A stretch of 63,391 nt of DNA, taken from contig REEC01000107.1 of the NCBI GenBank assembly GCA_007695285.1, positions 1-63,391 of the forward strand. Reading direction: 5' to 3'. Every line of letters begins with the position of its first letter. The stretch's first letter is position 1. The DNA is from Spirochaetaceae bacterium. Lineage in GTDB: Bacteria > Spirochaetota > Spirochaetia > DSM-27196 > PXBQ01. Shown here in pieces: positions 7,514-15,783 of this stretch. Under the pieces are notes generated by a model. That model did no database searches, was not told the origin of the DNA, and worked only from the letters and a program-made list of their open reading frames with translations. Made by a program: the position numbers and the translations under genes.

Positions 7514-9087
7514 CGAGCTTCTCCCGAGAGGGTTCTCCGCCGGCCGCGGTCGATGCGGCGGTCGGCCGATCGCCGCCGGCGGCGAATCAGCCGCACCAGA
7601 CCGAACAGACCGACCAGTAACGGAACCAGGAACACGTTCACGACGCGCGTCGCGGTCATCAGAGCCGCGCGTCGGACCGGATCTTCGATGAGATCGAGCG
7701 GCCCGGCGGCCCTCGCGCGAGTCCGGATCGTCAACAGATCCTCGTCGTGCGTGAGCCATTCGAGTGCGTTTTCGACGAAAACCAGGTTCGATAACCCGTC
7801 GGAAAGCTGCATCAAGTCGGTCAGAAAGAGCGAGTTTCCGACGACAACCAGACGTGACTCGGCCTCGACCTCGCGGAACGCCGAAGCGATACGTCCCGAA
7901 ACGACCGCCACGACCGGATACTGCCCAGCCGTCGCTTCCCGGTCGCGCAGCCACTCGGCACGCGCATCGGGATCGAGTACGTACGGCGGTTCGGCCGCCC
8001 ACGCGTCGGGTGAGGTGTACACGATCGGCGTCGCATCGGACGAAAGGATGTCGAGCGGAGACGCCCAGTACAACGACATTCCGGCGAATCGCGCGGTTAT
8101 CGGGTTCTCGGGGTCCGTGTATCGCTCCCGCACGACAATCCACGGTGGGTACGGCTCGTACACCTGGGTGAAGCCGTCGCCGACCTGTCTCCGGAGCGGA
8201 ATTTCGCCGTGATGGACGTCGAGCAGAATCTCGTCGGCGATCCGAACGCCGTACGCCTCGATCAGCTCACGGACAAGCCCCTCGTTCGGCCGAAGGTCAA
8301 ACGGTCCGTCCGGCCCGGCGACCGCACCTCCGACCGCAAACAAGACTCGCCCGCCTTCGGTGATGTACGCATCGACATGGTACAGGTCCTCGATCTCGAG
8401 CGTCGACCCTCCGACGACGACGACTCCCGAAACGTCGGGCGAAATCCTCTCGCCGGGAGCGAGAAGCTCAAGACGCGAGGAGCGCGAGAGATGGCGGAGC
8501 AAAAGCGAGTGCTCGGCTTCAAACTGCTCGCTTCCACCCTCCGCTATGATCCCGATTACTCGCTCGCGCCCAGTAGTGATCTCGCGAATCGCGGCGGTCA
8601 ACTCGTACTCGATAGTCTCCGGTAGCATCACGAGCGGAAGTGTCCTGAAGTCGTCGAGATAGGATATCACGATTCCCGTATAGACGACCGTCCGCCTCAG
8701 TCCCGTCCGATCGACGAGCTCGATCTGCTGTGGCGCGACACCGTAACGTTCGGCGGTTTCGACCTCGTCGGCGGCCACCGGATCGACTACCCGAACCGTG
8801 ATCTGACCCGGGGCGAGTGCTGCGTACTCGTCGAGAAGGTCGACGATGTGCTCGGTCTCGGGCAGTTGCATCCTCAGGCTGTCCGACAAGAAATACGTGA
8901 TCGTGAGCTCTCCGGCTATCGTCTCGATCGTTTCTCGCGAAACATCGGAAATCGTATAGACGCGATCGCGCGTCGCGTCGAGGCGTACGAAGAACACGGT
9001 GCTGTTCAACACGACGAGCACCGTTACCACGAGAAACGCGGCGGTCCGCACGACGATTGCACGTCGCGTACCGTCACCGAACGTCAT
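7510..9087 (-). CDS. gldG: GldG-like ABC-type auxiliary protein
   Basis: A 525-residue protein with an N-terminal membrane segment (about residues 14-33), a large periplasmic region and a C-terminal membrane segment (about 488-508) followed by an Arg-rich tail. The start of the periplasmic region (LDATRDRVYTISDVSRETI, then LTITYFLSDSL) is characteristic of GldG/ABC_transp_aux proteins. These pair with a GldA-type ATPase and GldF-type permease. The start ATG overlaps the permease stop (ATGA) and the stop overlaps the next GTG start, so the four subunits are translationally coupled. In Bacteroidetes such a system serves gliding. In spirochaetes the cargo is unknown, so the gld name denotes family only. 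Confidence 0.82.
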   Translation of the reverse strand: MTFGDGTRRAIVVRTAAFLVVTVLVVLNSTVFFVRLDATRDRVYTISDVSRETIETIAGELTITYFLSDSLRMQLPETEHIVDLLDEYAALAPGQITVRVVDPVAADEVETAERYGVAPQQIELVDRTGLRRTVVYTGIVISYLDDFRTLPLVMLPETIEYELTAAIREITTGRERVIGIIAEGGSEQFEAEHSLLLRHLSRSSRLELLAPGERISPDVSGVVVVGGSTLEIEDLYHVDAYITEGGRVLFAVGGAVAGPDGPFDLRPNEGLVRELIEAYGVRIADEILLDVHHGEIPLRRQVGDGFTQVYEPYPPWIVVRERYTDPENPITARFAGMSLYWASPLDILSSDATPIVYTSPDAWAAEPPYVLDPDARAEWLRDREATAGQYPVVAVVSGRIASAFREVEAESRLVVVGNSLFLTDLMQLSDGLSNLVFVENALEWLTHDEDLLTIRTRARAAGPLDLIEDPVRRAALMTATRVVNVFLVPLLVGLFGLVRLIRRRRRSADRRIDRGRRRTLSGEAR

Positions 9088-9803
9088 CGCGACTTCCCCG
9101 CTTCGATCGAGTGGACCGTGAGTCGGAGCATCACCGCGGTGACCGCGACGAAAAACACGACATCACGCGTATCGATGATCCCCTTCACAAACGACTCAAA
9201 GCGCGCGGACCACGATACGTACGATACGACTCGCGCAAAAACACCGCCGAGCCCGACGAACACGACGATCGTGTCGAGCACGAGGAAAAACCCAAGAGCC
9301 GCGGCGGCGACCAGGAACGCGGTAATTTGATTGCGAGTAATCGCCGACGCGAGACACCCTGCTGCGGTCGCAGCCGCGCCGAACAGCACCGTTCCAAGGT
9401 ACTCGGTGACGATCGGCCCCGGATCAAAGCGTCCGAACATCGTGGCAAAAAACGGCACGGGAGCGGTCAGAAGAAGCGCCAAGGCAAGAACGCAGAACGA
9501 CGCGATCGCCTTCGCACAGACGATCTCGCCGGTCGAGTACGGCAGCGCCATCAGAAACTCGTCGGAGCGGGTTCGTCGCTCTTCCGCCCACGTCCGCATC
9601 GTCACCGCAGGGACAAAAAAAACAAACATCACGGGCATCAAAGCAAAGTACGGTCGCAGAGTCGCAACACCACGAGCGAAAAAACCATCGACGTAGAACA
9701 ACCAACCGGATGTCGCCGCGAGAAAAAAAACTATCGCGACGTACGCGGTCGGTGTGTTGAAGTACTGCCTGAGCTCCTTTCTGACGAGCGAGGTGAATCT
9801 CAT
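9084..9803 (-). CDS. ABC transporter permease, GldF/ABC-2 type
   Basis: A 239-residue polytopic protein with about six hydrophobic segments and the ABC-2 start pattern (MRFTSLVRKELRQYFNTPTA). The conserved loop VTMRTWAEERRTRSDEFLMALP lies near residues 65-90. It matches the GldF-like permeases that pair with GldA-type ATPases. The ATPase gene ends 4 nt upstream and the GldG-like gene overlaps its end. It is an inner-membrane channel subunit, exporter type. The size (about 240 residues) is normal for this subfamily. Confidence 0.85.
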   Translation of the reverse strand: MRFTSLVRKELRQYFNTPTAYVAIVFFLAATSGWLFYVDGFFARGVATLRPYFALMPVMFVFFVPAVTMRTWAEERRTRSDEFLMALPYSTGEIVCAKAIASFCVLALALLLTAPVPFFATMFGRFDPGPIVTEYLGTVLFGAAATAAGCLASAITRNQITAFLVAAAALGFFLVLDTIVVFVGLGGVFARVVSYVSWSARFESFVKGIIDTRDVVFFVAVTAVMLRLTVHSIEAGKSR

Positions 9804-9807
9804 CGCT

Positions 9808-10752
9808 TTACCCTTCGTTCGCCGGCGCGTCGTCGTCGACTGTCAGCGACCGAAACACCTGCTCGAGCGACGCCGTACGCGGTGTCAACTCACGCACCGA
9901 GAGCCCGTTCTCGACGGCCCACGCGAAGATTGTTTCTCCGCCGCCGTGGGCCATCTCTAGCACAAAAACGGAATCGTCTCGATCGTGTTCGAGGTGAACC
10001 GCGACGACTCCGGGAATGGAAGACAGGCGCGCGGGGTCTTCGACACGCTCGGTGAACCGTACGCAGTACGCCTTGCTCTCGCCTCGCGACCGCACGACCT
10101 CCGCGGTCGGCCCGTCGGCGACGATCAAACCTTCGTTCATGATCACGACGCGGTCGCACACCGACTCGACCTCGGAAAGCATATGAGTGGACAACAGTAC
10201 GGTTTTTTTGCGTCCGAGCGAACGGATCAGACCACGAATCTCGACGATCTGATTAGGGTCGAGGCCGGTGCTCGGCTCGTCGAGGATAAGGATCGGCGGA
10301 TCGTGCAGGATCGCCGTAGCGAGCGCCGCGCGTTGACGGAATCCGCGCGATATCGTCCGAACGTCCGCGTCGAGTACACGCGCGAGACCACACGTTTCGA
10401 TCACGTATTCGATCCTCTCCGCGGCACGGCGGCGTAATCGGTGCGCCCCCGCGCAGAACTCGATAATCTCGCGGACGGTGAGCTCGGTGTACAAAGGCGC
10501 GTCCTCGGGCAGGTATCCGATCGCTGCGCGCGCGGCGATCGGCTCTTTCACGACGTCGTGCCCGTGAACGGCAACTCTTCCGCTGCTTGGGAAATGGTAC
10601 CCTACGAGCGCACGGATGAGCGTGGTTTTTCCGGCCCCGTTCGGCCCAAGCAGTCCGACGATCTCGCCGCGCCGAATCGAAAGAGAGACGTTCCGCACCG
10701 CCTGGACGGAACCGTAACTCTTCTCCATGTCGCACACGTCTATATCGTTCAT
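9808..10752 (-). CDS. ABC transporter ATP-binding protein (GldA-like)
   Basis: A 314-residue ATPase. Walker A GLLGPNGAGKTT is at about residues 34-45, the Q-loop region at GYLPEDAPLY, Walker B ILILDEPSTGLDP at about 157-169, and the switch His at LLSTHMLSE. The ABC signature, normally LSGGQ, reads ISRGFRQR here. This SRGFR-type form is seen in GldA-like and NatA-like exporters. A C-terminal extension of about 90 residues follows the ATPase core. ATG lies 1 nt after the RNase Z stop and the permease starts 4 nt after its own stop. It supplies energy for the exporter encoded downstream. Confidence 0.88.
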   Translation of the reverse strand: MNDIDVCDMEKSYGSVQAVRNVSLSIRRGEIVGLLGPNGAGKTTLIRALVGYHFPSSGRVAVHGHDVVKEPIAARAAIGYLPEDAPLYTELTVREIIEFCAGAHRLRRRAAERIEYVIETCGLARVLDADVRTISRGFRQRAALATAILHDPPILILDEPSTGLDPNQIVEIRGLIRSLGRKKTVLLSTHMLSEVESVCDRVVIMNEGLIVADGPTAEVVRSRGESKAYCVRFTERVEDPARLSSIPGVVAVHLEHDRDDSVFVLEMAHGGGETIFAWAVENGLSVRELTPRTASLEQVFRSLTVDDDAPANEG

Positions 10753-10753
10753 G

Positions 10754-11692
10754 TCACTCGTCGTAAGGTATATCCAGGGCCATCCTGTCGCGCGCGAGAA
10801 AACTCGCGGGAAACACTTCCTGGGCTTCCTCTTTTAGCACCGAGAGCGCGCTGTTCGTGTACCGCGGGCTGTAATGGATCAACCCCATCTTCTTCACGTC
10901 GCCGGCCGCGCGCGCGGTCTCCCCCGCTTCGCGCGCGGTCATGTGCTTCTTCTCGCGCGCGGTATCGGCGAACTCCGAGTGGAACATACCTTCGCAGATC
11001 AAGAGGTCGGATCCCGCGACCTCGCGCAATATACTCGCCACCGGACGCGTATCGGTCACGTACGAAAACTTGCGTCCGCGTCTCGGCGGCCCCAGAACGT
11101 CACCGGGCCGCACTACTGAGCCGTCGTCGGCGACGACGTCATCACCTCTCTGAAGTTGCGCCCAGAGAGGGCCACGCGGTACACGATGCGCCACGGCTGC
11201 TTCGGGATTGAACACGCCGGGTCGCTCGTTTTCCTCAAACACGTATCCGACGCACGTGCGCGTGTGATCGAGCGGAATCGAACGGATCGTGTATCCGTCT
11301 CCCGAAAAAACCTGCCCGGGTAGCGACGGATCGGGAATCTCGCGAACATCGATTCTGTAGTTAATATGCGGCTCGAGAACGCGCAGCGTCGATTCGATGT
11401 ACTCGCGTACTCGTGCCGGACCGATGATCGTGAGCGGTTCGTCGCGATCGACCTGCGCCGAGAGCATCAGCATACCCGGGAGCCCGGTTACGTGATCCGC
11501 GTGTGTATGCGAAATGAGAATCGCCGTGATCTTCTTCCACCTGAGATTCAACGAGCGCAACGACACTTGCGTGCCCTCACCGCAGTCAAAGAGGAACAAA
11601 TCGCCTTCACGGCGCAACAAAACCGACGTCAAGTGACGCCCGGGCAGCGGCATCATGCCGCCGCACCCCAGTACAAACGCCTCGAGGTTCAT
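10754..11692 (-). CDS. rnz: Ribonuclease Z
   Basis: A 312-residue metallo-beta-lactamase-fold nuclease, predicted to cut the 3' trailer of tRNA precursors. It starts MNLEAFVLGCGGMMPLPGRHLTS, and the frame continues upstream only as low-complexity Arg-rich sequence, so ATG 11692 is chosen. The zinc motif SHTHADHVTGLPG is at about residues 60-72. Further ligands are expected at PLDHT (about 150), in YVTDTRP and CEGMFHSEF (about 220-240) and at LIHYSPRY near the C-terminus. The length is normal for bacterial RNase Z. It sits between fabV (14 nt upstream) and the ABC ATPase. Confidence 0.9.
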   Translation of the reverse strand: MNLEAFVLGCGGMMPLPGRHLTSVLLRREGDLFLFDCGEGTQVSLRSLNLRWKKITAILISHTHADHVTGLPGMLMLSAQVDRDEPLTIIGPARVREYIESTLRVLEPHINYRIDVREIPDPSLPGQVFSGDGYTIRSIPLDHTRTCVGYVFEENERPGVFNPEAAVAHRVPRGPLWAQLQRGDDVVADDGSVVRPGDVLGPPRRGRKFSYVTDTRPVASILREVAGSDLLICEGMFHSEFADTAREKKHMTAREAGETARAAGDVKKMGLIHYSPRYTNSALSVLKEEAQEVFPASFLARDRMALDIPYDE

Positions 11693-11706
11693 ATCGCCGA
11701 GCTCGG

Positions 11707-12873
11707 CTACACCTCCACGTCGGCGTCGTAATCGACCGAGTCGTATCCAAAACCATGGATGTTGAGGAACTCCGTCTTGTAGCTCTCGATATCGATCAAC
11801 TCGCCGACGTTCTCGGTCGTTACGCGATCCCACAACGCCGCGACCGCCTGCTGCACGTCGTCGCGCATTTCCCAGTCGTCGAGCCGGATTCTTCCGTCGC
11901 CGTCGACCGGAACCTCGCCGCCCGCGTACAGCCTTTCGCTGAACAACCGGTACATCTGCTCGATACACCCTTCGTGCAATCCCTTTTCCTTCATAACGCG
12001 GAAGAGCGACGCGAGGTAGAGCGGAACGACCGGAATCACGGCGCTCGACCGGGTGACAAGAGCTTTGTTCACCGAGACGTACGCGTGGCCGCCGATATCA
12101 GTGAGTCGCCGGTCGATCCCGGCCGCCGACTTTTCGAGATGCTCCTTCGCCTTCCCAATCGTGCCGTCGCGGTACACCGCTCGCGTCACCTCCGGCCCGA
12201 TGTACGAGTACGCGACAGTGATCGCGCCGTCGGCGAGCACACCCGCGCCGAGCAGCGCCTCGACCCAGAGTTCCCAGTCCTCGCCGCCCATCACTTTCAC
12301 GGTCGACTCGGTCTCTTCGTCCGTCGCCGGCTGGATCGTCACGTCCGCGACGACGCCGCTCATCGGATCGATCGACTTCGCCGTGTACTCACCGCCGATC
12401 GGCTTCAGAGCCGACCGGTACGTCTCGCCGGTCTTCGGGTCGGTTCGGACTCCCGACGCGAGGCTGTACACGACGAGGTCGACCTGTCCGAGTAACGCCT
12501 TGATCTTTTCGATGACTTCTTGTTTGACCTCGTCGGAGAACGCGTCGCCGATCACCGACTCGGCCACCAGGCCGTTCTCGCGCGCCGCCTTCTCGAACAC
12601 CTCGGTGTTGTACCACCCGACCGTCGCGGGCCTTTTACCCGACGCGGGCTTCTCGTACGCGACGCCGATCGTACCGGCGCCCCCCGCGAACGCGGCGGTG
12701 ATGCGCGACGCGAGCCCGTATCCCGCCGACGACCCGATCACAAGAACCCGTTTCGGCATCTCGATCTTCTCGCGGCCTCGAACGTACTCGATCTGTTCCC
12801 TCACGTGCACCGCGCACCCAACGGGATGCGCGTTCATGCAGATATTGTTCCGAATCATCGGCTGTAAAATCAT
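11707..12873 (-). CDS. fabV: Trans-2-enoyl-CoA reductase (NADH), FabV/TER type
   Basis: A 388-residue enzyme that reduces trans-2-enoyl-CoA or -ACP with NADH. It closely resembles the Treponema denticola Ter protein from the first residues (MILQPMIRNNICMNAHPVGC). Residues about 40-60 hold the Rossmann glycine motif VLVIGSSAGYGLASR. The catalytic Tyr-x8-Lys-type region is in YSYIGPEVTRAVYRDGTIGKAK, and KVMGGEDWELW and KALVTRSSAVIPVVPLYLASL are near-invariant segments. Length matches the family (about 400). ATG 12873 has GAGG about 8 nt upstream. It leads the minus-strand run toward rnz and lies divergent from the HisD paralogue. It could serve fatty-acid synthesis or a butyryl-CoA route. Confidence 0.93.
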   Translation of the reverse strand: MILQPMIRNNICMNAHPVGCAVHVREQIEYVRGREKIEMPKRVLVIGSSAGYGLASRITAAFAGGAGTIGVAYEKPASGKRPATVGWYNTEVFEKAARENGLVAESVIGDAFSDEVKQEVIEKIKALLGQVDLVVYSLASGVRTDPKTGETYRSALKPIGGEYTAKSIDPMSGVVADVTIQPATDEETESTVKVMGGEDWELWVEALLGAGVLADGAITVAYSYIGPEVTRAVYRDGTIGKAKEHLEKSAAGIDRRLTDIGGHAYVSVNKALVTRSSAVIPVVPLYLASLFRVMKEKGLHEGCIEQMYRLFSERLYAGGEVPVDGDGRIRLDDWEMRDDVQQAVAALWDRVTTENVGELIDIESYKTEFLNIHGFGYDSVDYDADVEV

Positions 12874-12910
12874 GTATGTACCTCGTTTATCGGTTGTGGT
12901 CGTATTTCGA

Positions 12911-12931
12911 TTTTCGATCTTGTCTCGAAAA
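12911..12931. promoter_or_regulatory. Inverted repeat TTTTCGA-N7-TCGAAAA in the fabV/hisD-like divergent region
   Basis: A perfect 7-bp inverted repeat with a 7-nt spacer lies 38 nt upstream of the fabV start. The size and symmetry fit a dimeric repressor operator. It has no T tract, so it is not a terminator. The regulator is unknown. Confidence 0.35.
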
Positions 12932-12972
12932 CTTACCTTACGGGGTCAAAAAAAGCAAGGATCACAGCAGAT

Positions 12973-13004
12973 CATGAGTGAGTCACAACATGAGTGGGTC
13001 ACAA
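12973..13004 (+). repeat. Tandem 16-bp repeat upstream of hisD-like gene
   Basis: Two adjacent 16-bp copies, CATGAGTGAGTCACAA and CATGAGTGGGTCACAA, differ at one base. Each contains a near-palindrome GTGA-G-TCAC (perfect in copy one). An 11-bp direct repeat CTTCCGGAGAC follows at 13016-13026 and 13028-13038. The set lies just upstream of a predicted promoter, as expected of activator or repressor sites. Confidence 0.6.
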
Positions 13005-13039
13005 TTCGTACCACGCTTCCGGAGACCCTTCCGGAGACG

Positions 13040-13068
13040 TTGACGCATTCGCCGGCACCGAGTATCGT
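13040..13068 (+). promoter_or_regulatory. Predicted promoter of hisD-like gene
   Basis: TTGACG (13040-13045), a 17-nt spacer and TATCGT (13063-13068). The expected transcription start is about 13075, just ahead of GGAGG (13076-13080) and ATG 13086. This unit therefore has a short leader with a Shine-Dalgarno. Confidence 0.45.
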
Positions 13069-13085
13069 TCGAGCCGGAGGAAGCG

Positions 13086-14396
13086 ATGCAGATAGCTGTG
13101 CGGGCGTGGAGCGCGCTCACAACGGAACAGAAGGAACGAGTGCTGAGGCGATCGGAGATCCAGATCGACGAGGTCAAGCCGGTGGTCGAAGCGATAATCG
13201 CGCGTGTACGAGCGGGCGGCGACGCGGAACTCGTGAAGATTACGAGTGAGATCGACGGTATCACTCTCGACGCGGAGAAACTGAAAGTTTCCGAAGACGA
13301 GTTTGACCGTGCGCACCGCGCTCTCGACTCTTCCGTCCGCGACGCGCTCGATTTTGCGGTCGAGAACGTCTCTCGCTTCCACTCACACCAGGTCCCGAAG
13401 AAGCCGGTTCCGGTGGAAGTCCGACCCGGCGTGACCGCCACCGAACGAGCGACGCCGATCGACCGCGTCGCTCTGTACGTCCCGCGCGGCCGTGGTAGTT
13501 TTCCGTCGATGTTGTACATGCTCGCGATCCCGGCGTCTCTCGCGGGCGTGCGCTCGGTCTCGATCCTGACGCCTCCCGGCGAAAACGGCGAGATCGACGC
13601 CGCGTGCCTCTACGCCGCGTCGATCTGCGGCGTGCGCACGGTGTACCGTCTCGGAGGCGCTCACGGCGTCGCCGCGGTCGCGTACGGAACCGAGACCGTG
13701 CAGCCGGTCGACAAAATCGTCGGCCCGGGCGGCACGTACGTGAGCGCCGCGAAACGTATGCTCTCGCACATCGTCGATATCGGACTTCCGGCAGGGCCAT
13801 CGGAGTCGATGATCATCGCCGACAGTACTGCAGACGCGTGGACGGTCGCGCTCGATCTCGCGACCGAAGCCGAACACGGCTCGGACTCCGCGGCGCTGCT
13901 CGTCACGCCGGACTCTCGGCTCGCGAGCGAGGTTGCGGAGGCGCTCGGCGAGCTGATCGAAGAAGCACCCGAACCTCGCAGAACCTTTCTTCGCGATGTG
14001 TTTTCAGAGTACGGCGGCGTGATCACGGTGGGGTCCATAGACGACGCGGTCGCGCTCGCGAACGAGTACGCATCTGAACACCTTCAAATCCGTACTGTCG
14101 ACCCACACGAAACGGCCGCGCGTATCACGAACGCCGGAGAAATCCTGCTCGGCCGGTACACGCCGTTTACTCTCGCGAACTACGCGGCGGGCGCGAACGC
14201 GGTGCTCCCGACGGGCGGGAAGGCTCGTACGTGGTCGTCGGTATCGGTTCGCGACTTCATGAAGTACTCGAGTATCGTCGAGATTGACAACGCGGGATAC
14301 GACGCGATGAAGAGCCACGTCGGGCGACTCGCCGAGTACGAAGGTTTCCCGCAACACGCTGCCGCGTTGCGGCGCCGCGCGGAACGTGGCATTTAG
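13086..14396 (+). CDS. Histidinol dehydrogenase family protein with altered active site
   Basis: A 436-residue HisD-fold protein, full length with family landmarks: VPRGRGSFPS, GPGGTYVSAAKR, GPSESMIIAD and EHLQ. Compared with E. coli HisD as I remember it, catalytic Glu326/His327 are kept (E331/H332), as are Glu414 and His419 (E419/H424). Zinc ligand Gln259 is Glu (E261), ligand Asp360 is Asn (N365), and His367 is Ala (A372). The Gln-to-Glu and Asp-to-Asn pair looks compensatory, but with the loss of His367 it argues against histidinol as substrate. No other his gene is present. GGAGG lies 5 nt before ATG. It is more likely a HisD-like NAD-dependent alcohol dehydrogenase. Confidence 0.75.
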   Translation: MQIAVRAWSALTTEQKERVLRRSEIQIDEVKPVVEAIIARVRAGGDAELVKITSEIDGITLDAEKLKVSEDEFDRAHRALDSSVRDALDFAVENVSRFHSHQVPKKPVPVEVRPGVTATERATPIDRVALYVPRGRGSFPSMLYMLAIPASLAGVRSVSILTPPGENGEIDAACLYAASICGVRTVYRLGGAHGVAAVAYGTETVQPVDKIVGPGGTYVSAAKRMLSHIVDIGLPAGPSESMIIADSTADAWTVALDLATEAEHGSDSAALLVTPDSRLASEVAEALGELIEEAPEPRRTFLRDVFSEYGGVITVGSIDDAVALANEYASEHLQIRTVDPHETAARITNAGEILLGRYTPFTLANYAAGANAVLPTGGKARTWSSVSVRDFMKYSSIVEIDNAGYDAMKSHVGRLAEYEGFPQHAAALRRRAERGI

Positions 14397-14418
14397 AGCC
14401 GGTACCTCGGAGACACCG

Positions 14419-15783
14419 ATGACCTTCACGAATTTCGACGACGCCTTTTCTTGGGTAGAGTCGTTCACGAATCTCGAGCGAGGCGGCTACCGGCCGCGCG
14501 AGTACCGGCTCGACCGCATGGAGAAGCTGCTCGACGCGTTCGGACGTCCCGAACGCGCGAGCCCTGTTTTTCACGTCGCCGGTTCAAAAGGCAAAGGCAC
14601 GACCGCCGCGTTTGTCGCGTCGATCCTGACGGCTGCGGGCCACAAAACCGGACTGTACACGTCTCCGCACGTCGTGTCGTATCGTGAGCGCATCAAGCTC
14701 AGCGACGATTTTTTTCCGGATGACTTTCTCGTCCGCGTCGTCTCGACCGTCGCGGAGTACGTCGAGCAGTACGCCTCGGACCCGGAAAAACCGGAGATAT
14801 GGCCGACAACGTTCGAGCTCCTGACGCTCATCGGATTCCTCGCGTTCCGGGAGTACGGCTGCACGTTCGCGGTGATCGAAGTGGGGATCGGCGGAAGGCT
14901 CGACGCGACGAATGTCGTGACTCCCGTCATGAGTGTCATCACGCCGATAGAACGCGAGCACACCGAGTACCTCGGCGACACGATCGAACTAATCGCGCGC
15001 GAGAAAGCCGGCATCATCAAACCCGGGCTTCCGGTCACCCTCGGCGCGCTCTCGCCCGCGGCCGAGGCGGTCTGCCGCTCGGTCGCCGAGTCACACGGCT
15101 CACGCGTCTACTCGGTTCGCGACCTCAACCCCGCGCACGACGTCGTGCTCACGAGCGAAGGCGCGTTCTTCGAGTTCCGCGCCCCTGACGCGGCGTCGCC
15201 CCAAAGGTCTACGCATATTTCGACGCGCATGTCGACGCGGATGTGTGGTGTCGCACTCGCCGAGAATGCGCTTCTCGCCGCGACGGCGGTCAGCCTCGCG
15301 TTGCCCGAGATCCCGCGCGAGGCGCTCGTCGAAGGCGTGCGGTCGGCGTTTCTCCCGGGACGACGCGAGGTTTTCCCGGGCGCACCACCGATCATGTTCG
15401 ACGGAGCTCATACCCCCGACTCGGTTCGACGGCTATCGGAGGACTTCCGGGCGATCTTCCCGGGGCCGGCGGTGCTCGTGTTCGGTTCGGTCGCCGGGAA
15501 GGATCACGAGACGATGGCGGAGATCCTCGCGTCCGACTTCCGGTCGGTGATCGTGTCGCGGCCCGGCACGTTCAAAAAGAGCGAACCCGAACTCGTGTTC
15601 GCATCGTTTGAGAGTAGAAATCACGACACGGTGCTGGTGCCCGACGCGAGCGACGCGCTGGCGGCCGCTCAGGAATCCGGCTTGCCGGTTCTTGTTACCG
15701 GATCGTTTTTTCTCGTCGCCGAAATACGGAGCAGGTATGTCGCTGAACTGGAAAGAAATAGATCGTATCCTCGAGGAGCTTGA
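14419..15783 (+). CDS. folC: Folylpolyglutamate synthase / dihydrofolate synthase
   Basis: A 454-residue Mur-ligase-family enzyme that adds glutamate to folates. ATG 14419 is chosen with GGAG 6 nt upstream; a GTG at 14386 would overlap the previous gene. P-loop GSKGKGTT is at about residues 55-62, preceded by FHVAG. TSPHVVSYRERI, WPTTFELLT, EVGIGGRLDATNVV, REHTEYLGDTI and KAGIIKPG follow in the family order. The C-terminal domain has MFDGAHTP (about 330) in place of the common xDGAHNP. It overlaps the next gene by 47 nt. Confidence 0.9.
   Translation: MTFTNFDDAFSWVESFTNLERGGYRPREYRLDRMEKLLDAFGRPERASPVFHVAGSKGKGTTAAFVASILTAAGHKTGLYTSPHVVSYRERIKLSDDFFPDDFLVRVVSTVAEYVEQYASDPEKPEIWPTTFELLTLIGFLAFREYGCTFAVIEVGIGGRLDATNVVTPVMSVITPIEREHTEYLGDTIELIAREKAGIIKPGLPVTLGALSPAAEAVCRSVAESHGSRVYSVRDLNPAHDVVLTSEGAFFEFRAPDAASPQRSTHISTRMSTRMCGVALAENALLAATAVSLALPEIPREALVEGVRSAFLPGRREVFPGAPPIMFDGAHTPDSVRRLSEDFRAIFPGPAVLVFGSVAGKDHETMAEILASDFRSVIVSRPGTFKKSEPELVFASFESRNHDTVLVPDASDALAAAQESGLPVLVTGSFFLVAEIRSRYVAELERNRSYPRGA

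Noticed and set aside
9057-10055. 332-codon plus-strand open frame opposite the ABC permease and ATPase
   Set aside because: It crosses two real minus-strand genes, has no ribosome site and no protein-like hydrophobic pattern.
12053-13249. 398-codon plus-strand frame running from fabV antisense into the HisD-like gene
   Set aside because: It is Ser/Thr/Pro-rich antisense of fabV, and its end overlaps the start of the HisD-like gene in the wrong frame.
13086-14396. Calling this gene a plain histidinol dehydrogenase (hisD)
   Set aside because: Two metal ligands and a substrate-contact His are changed and no other his gene is present, so only the family is named.
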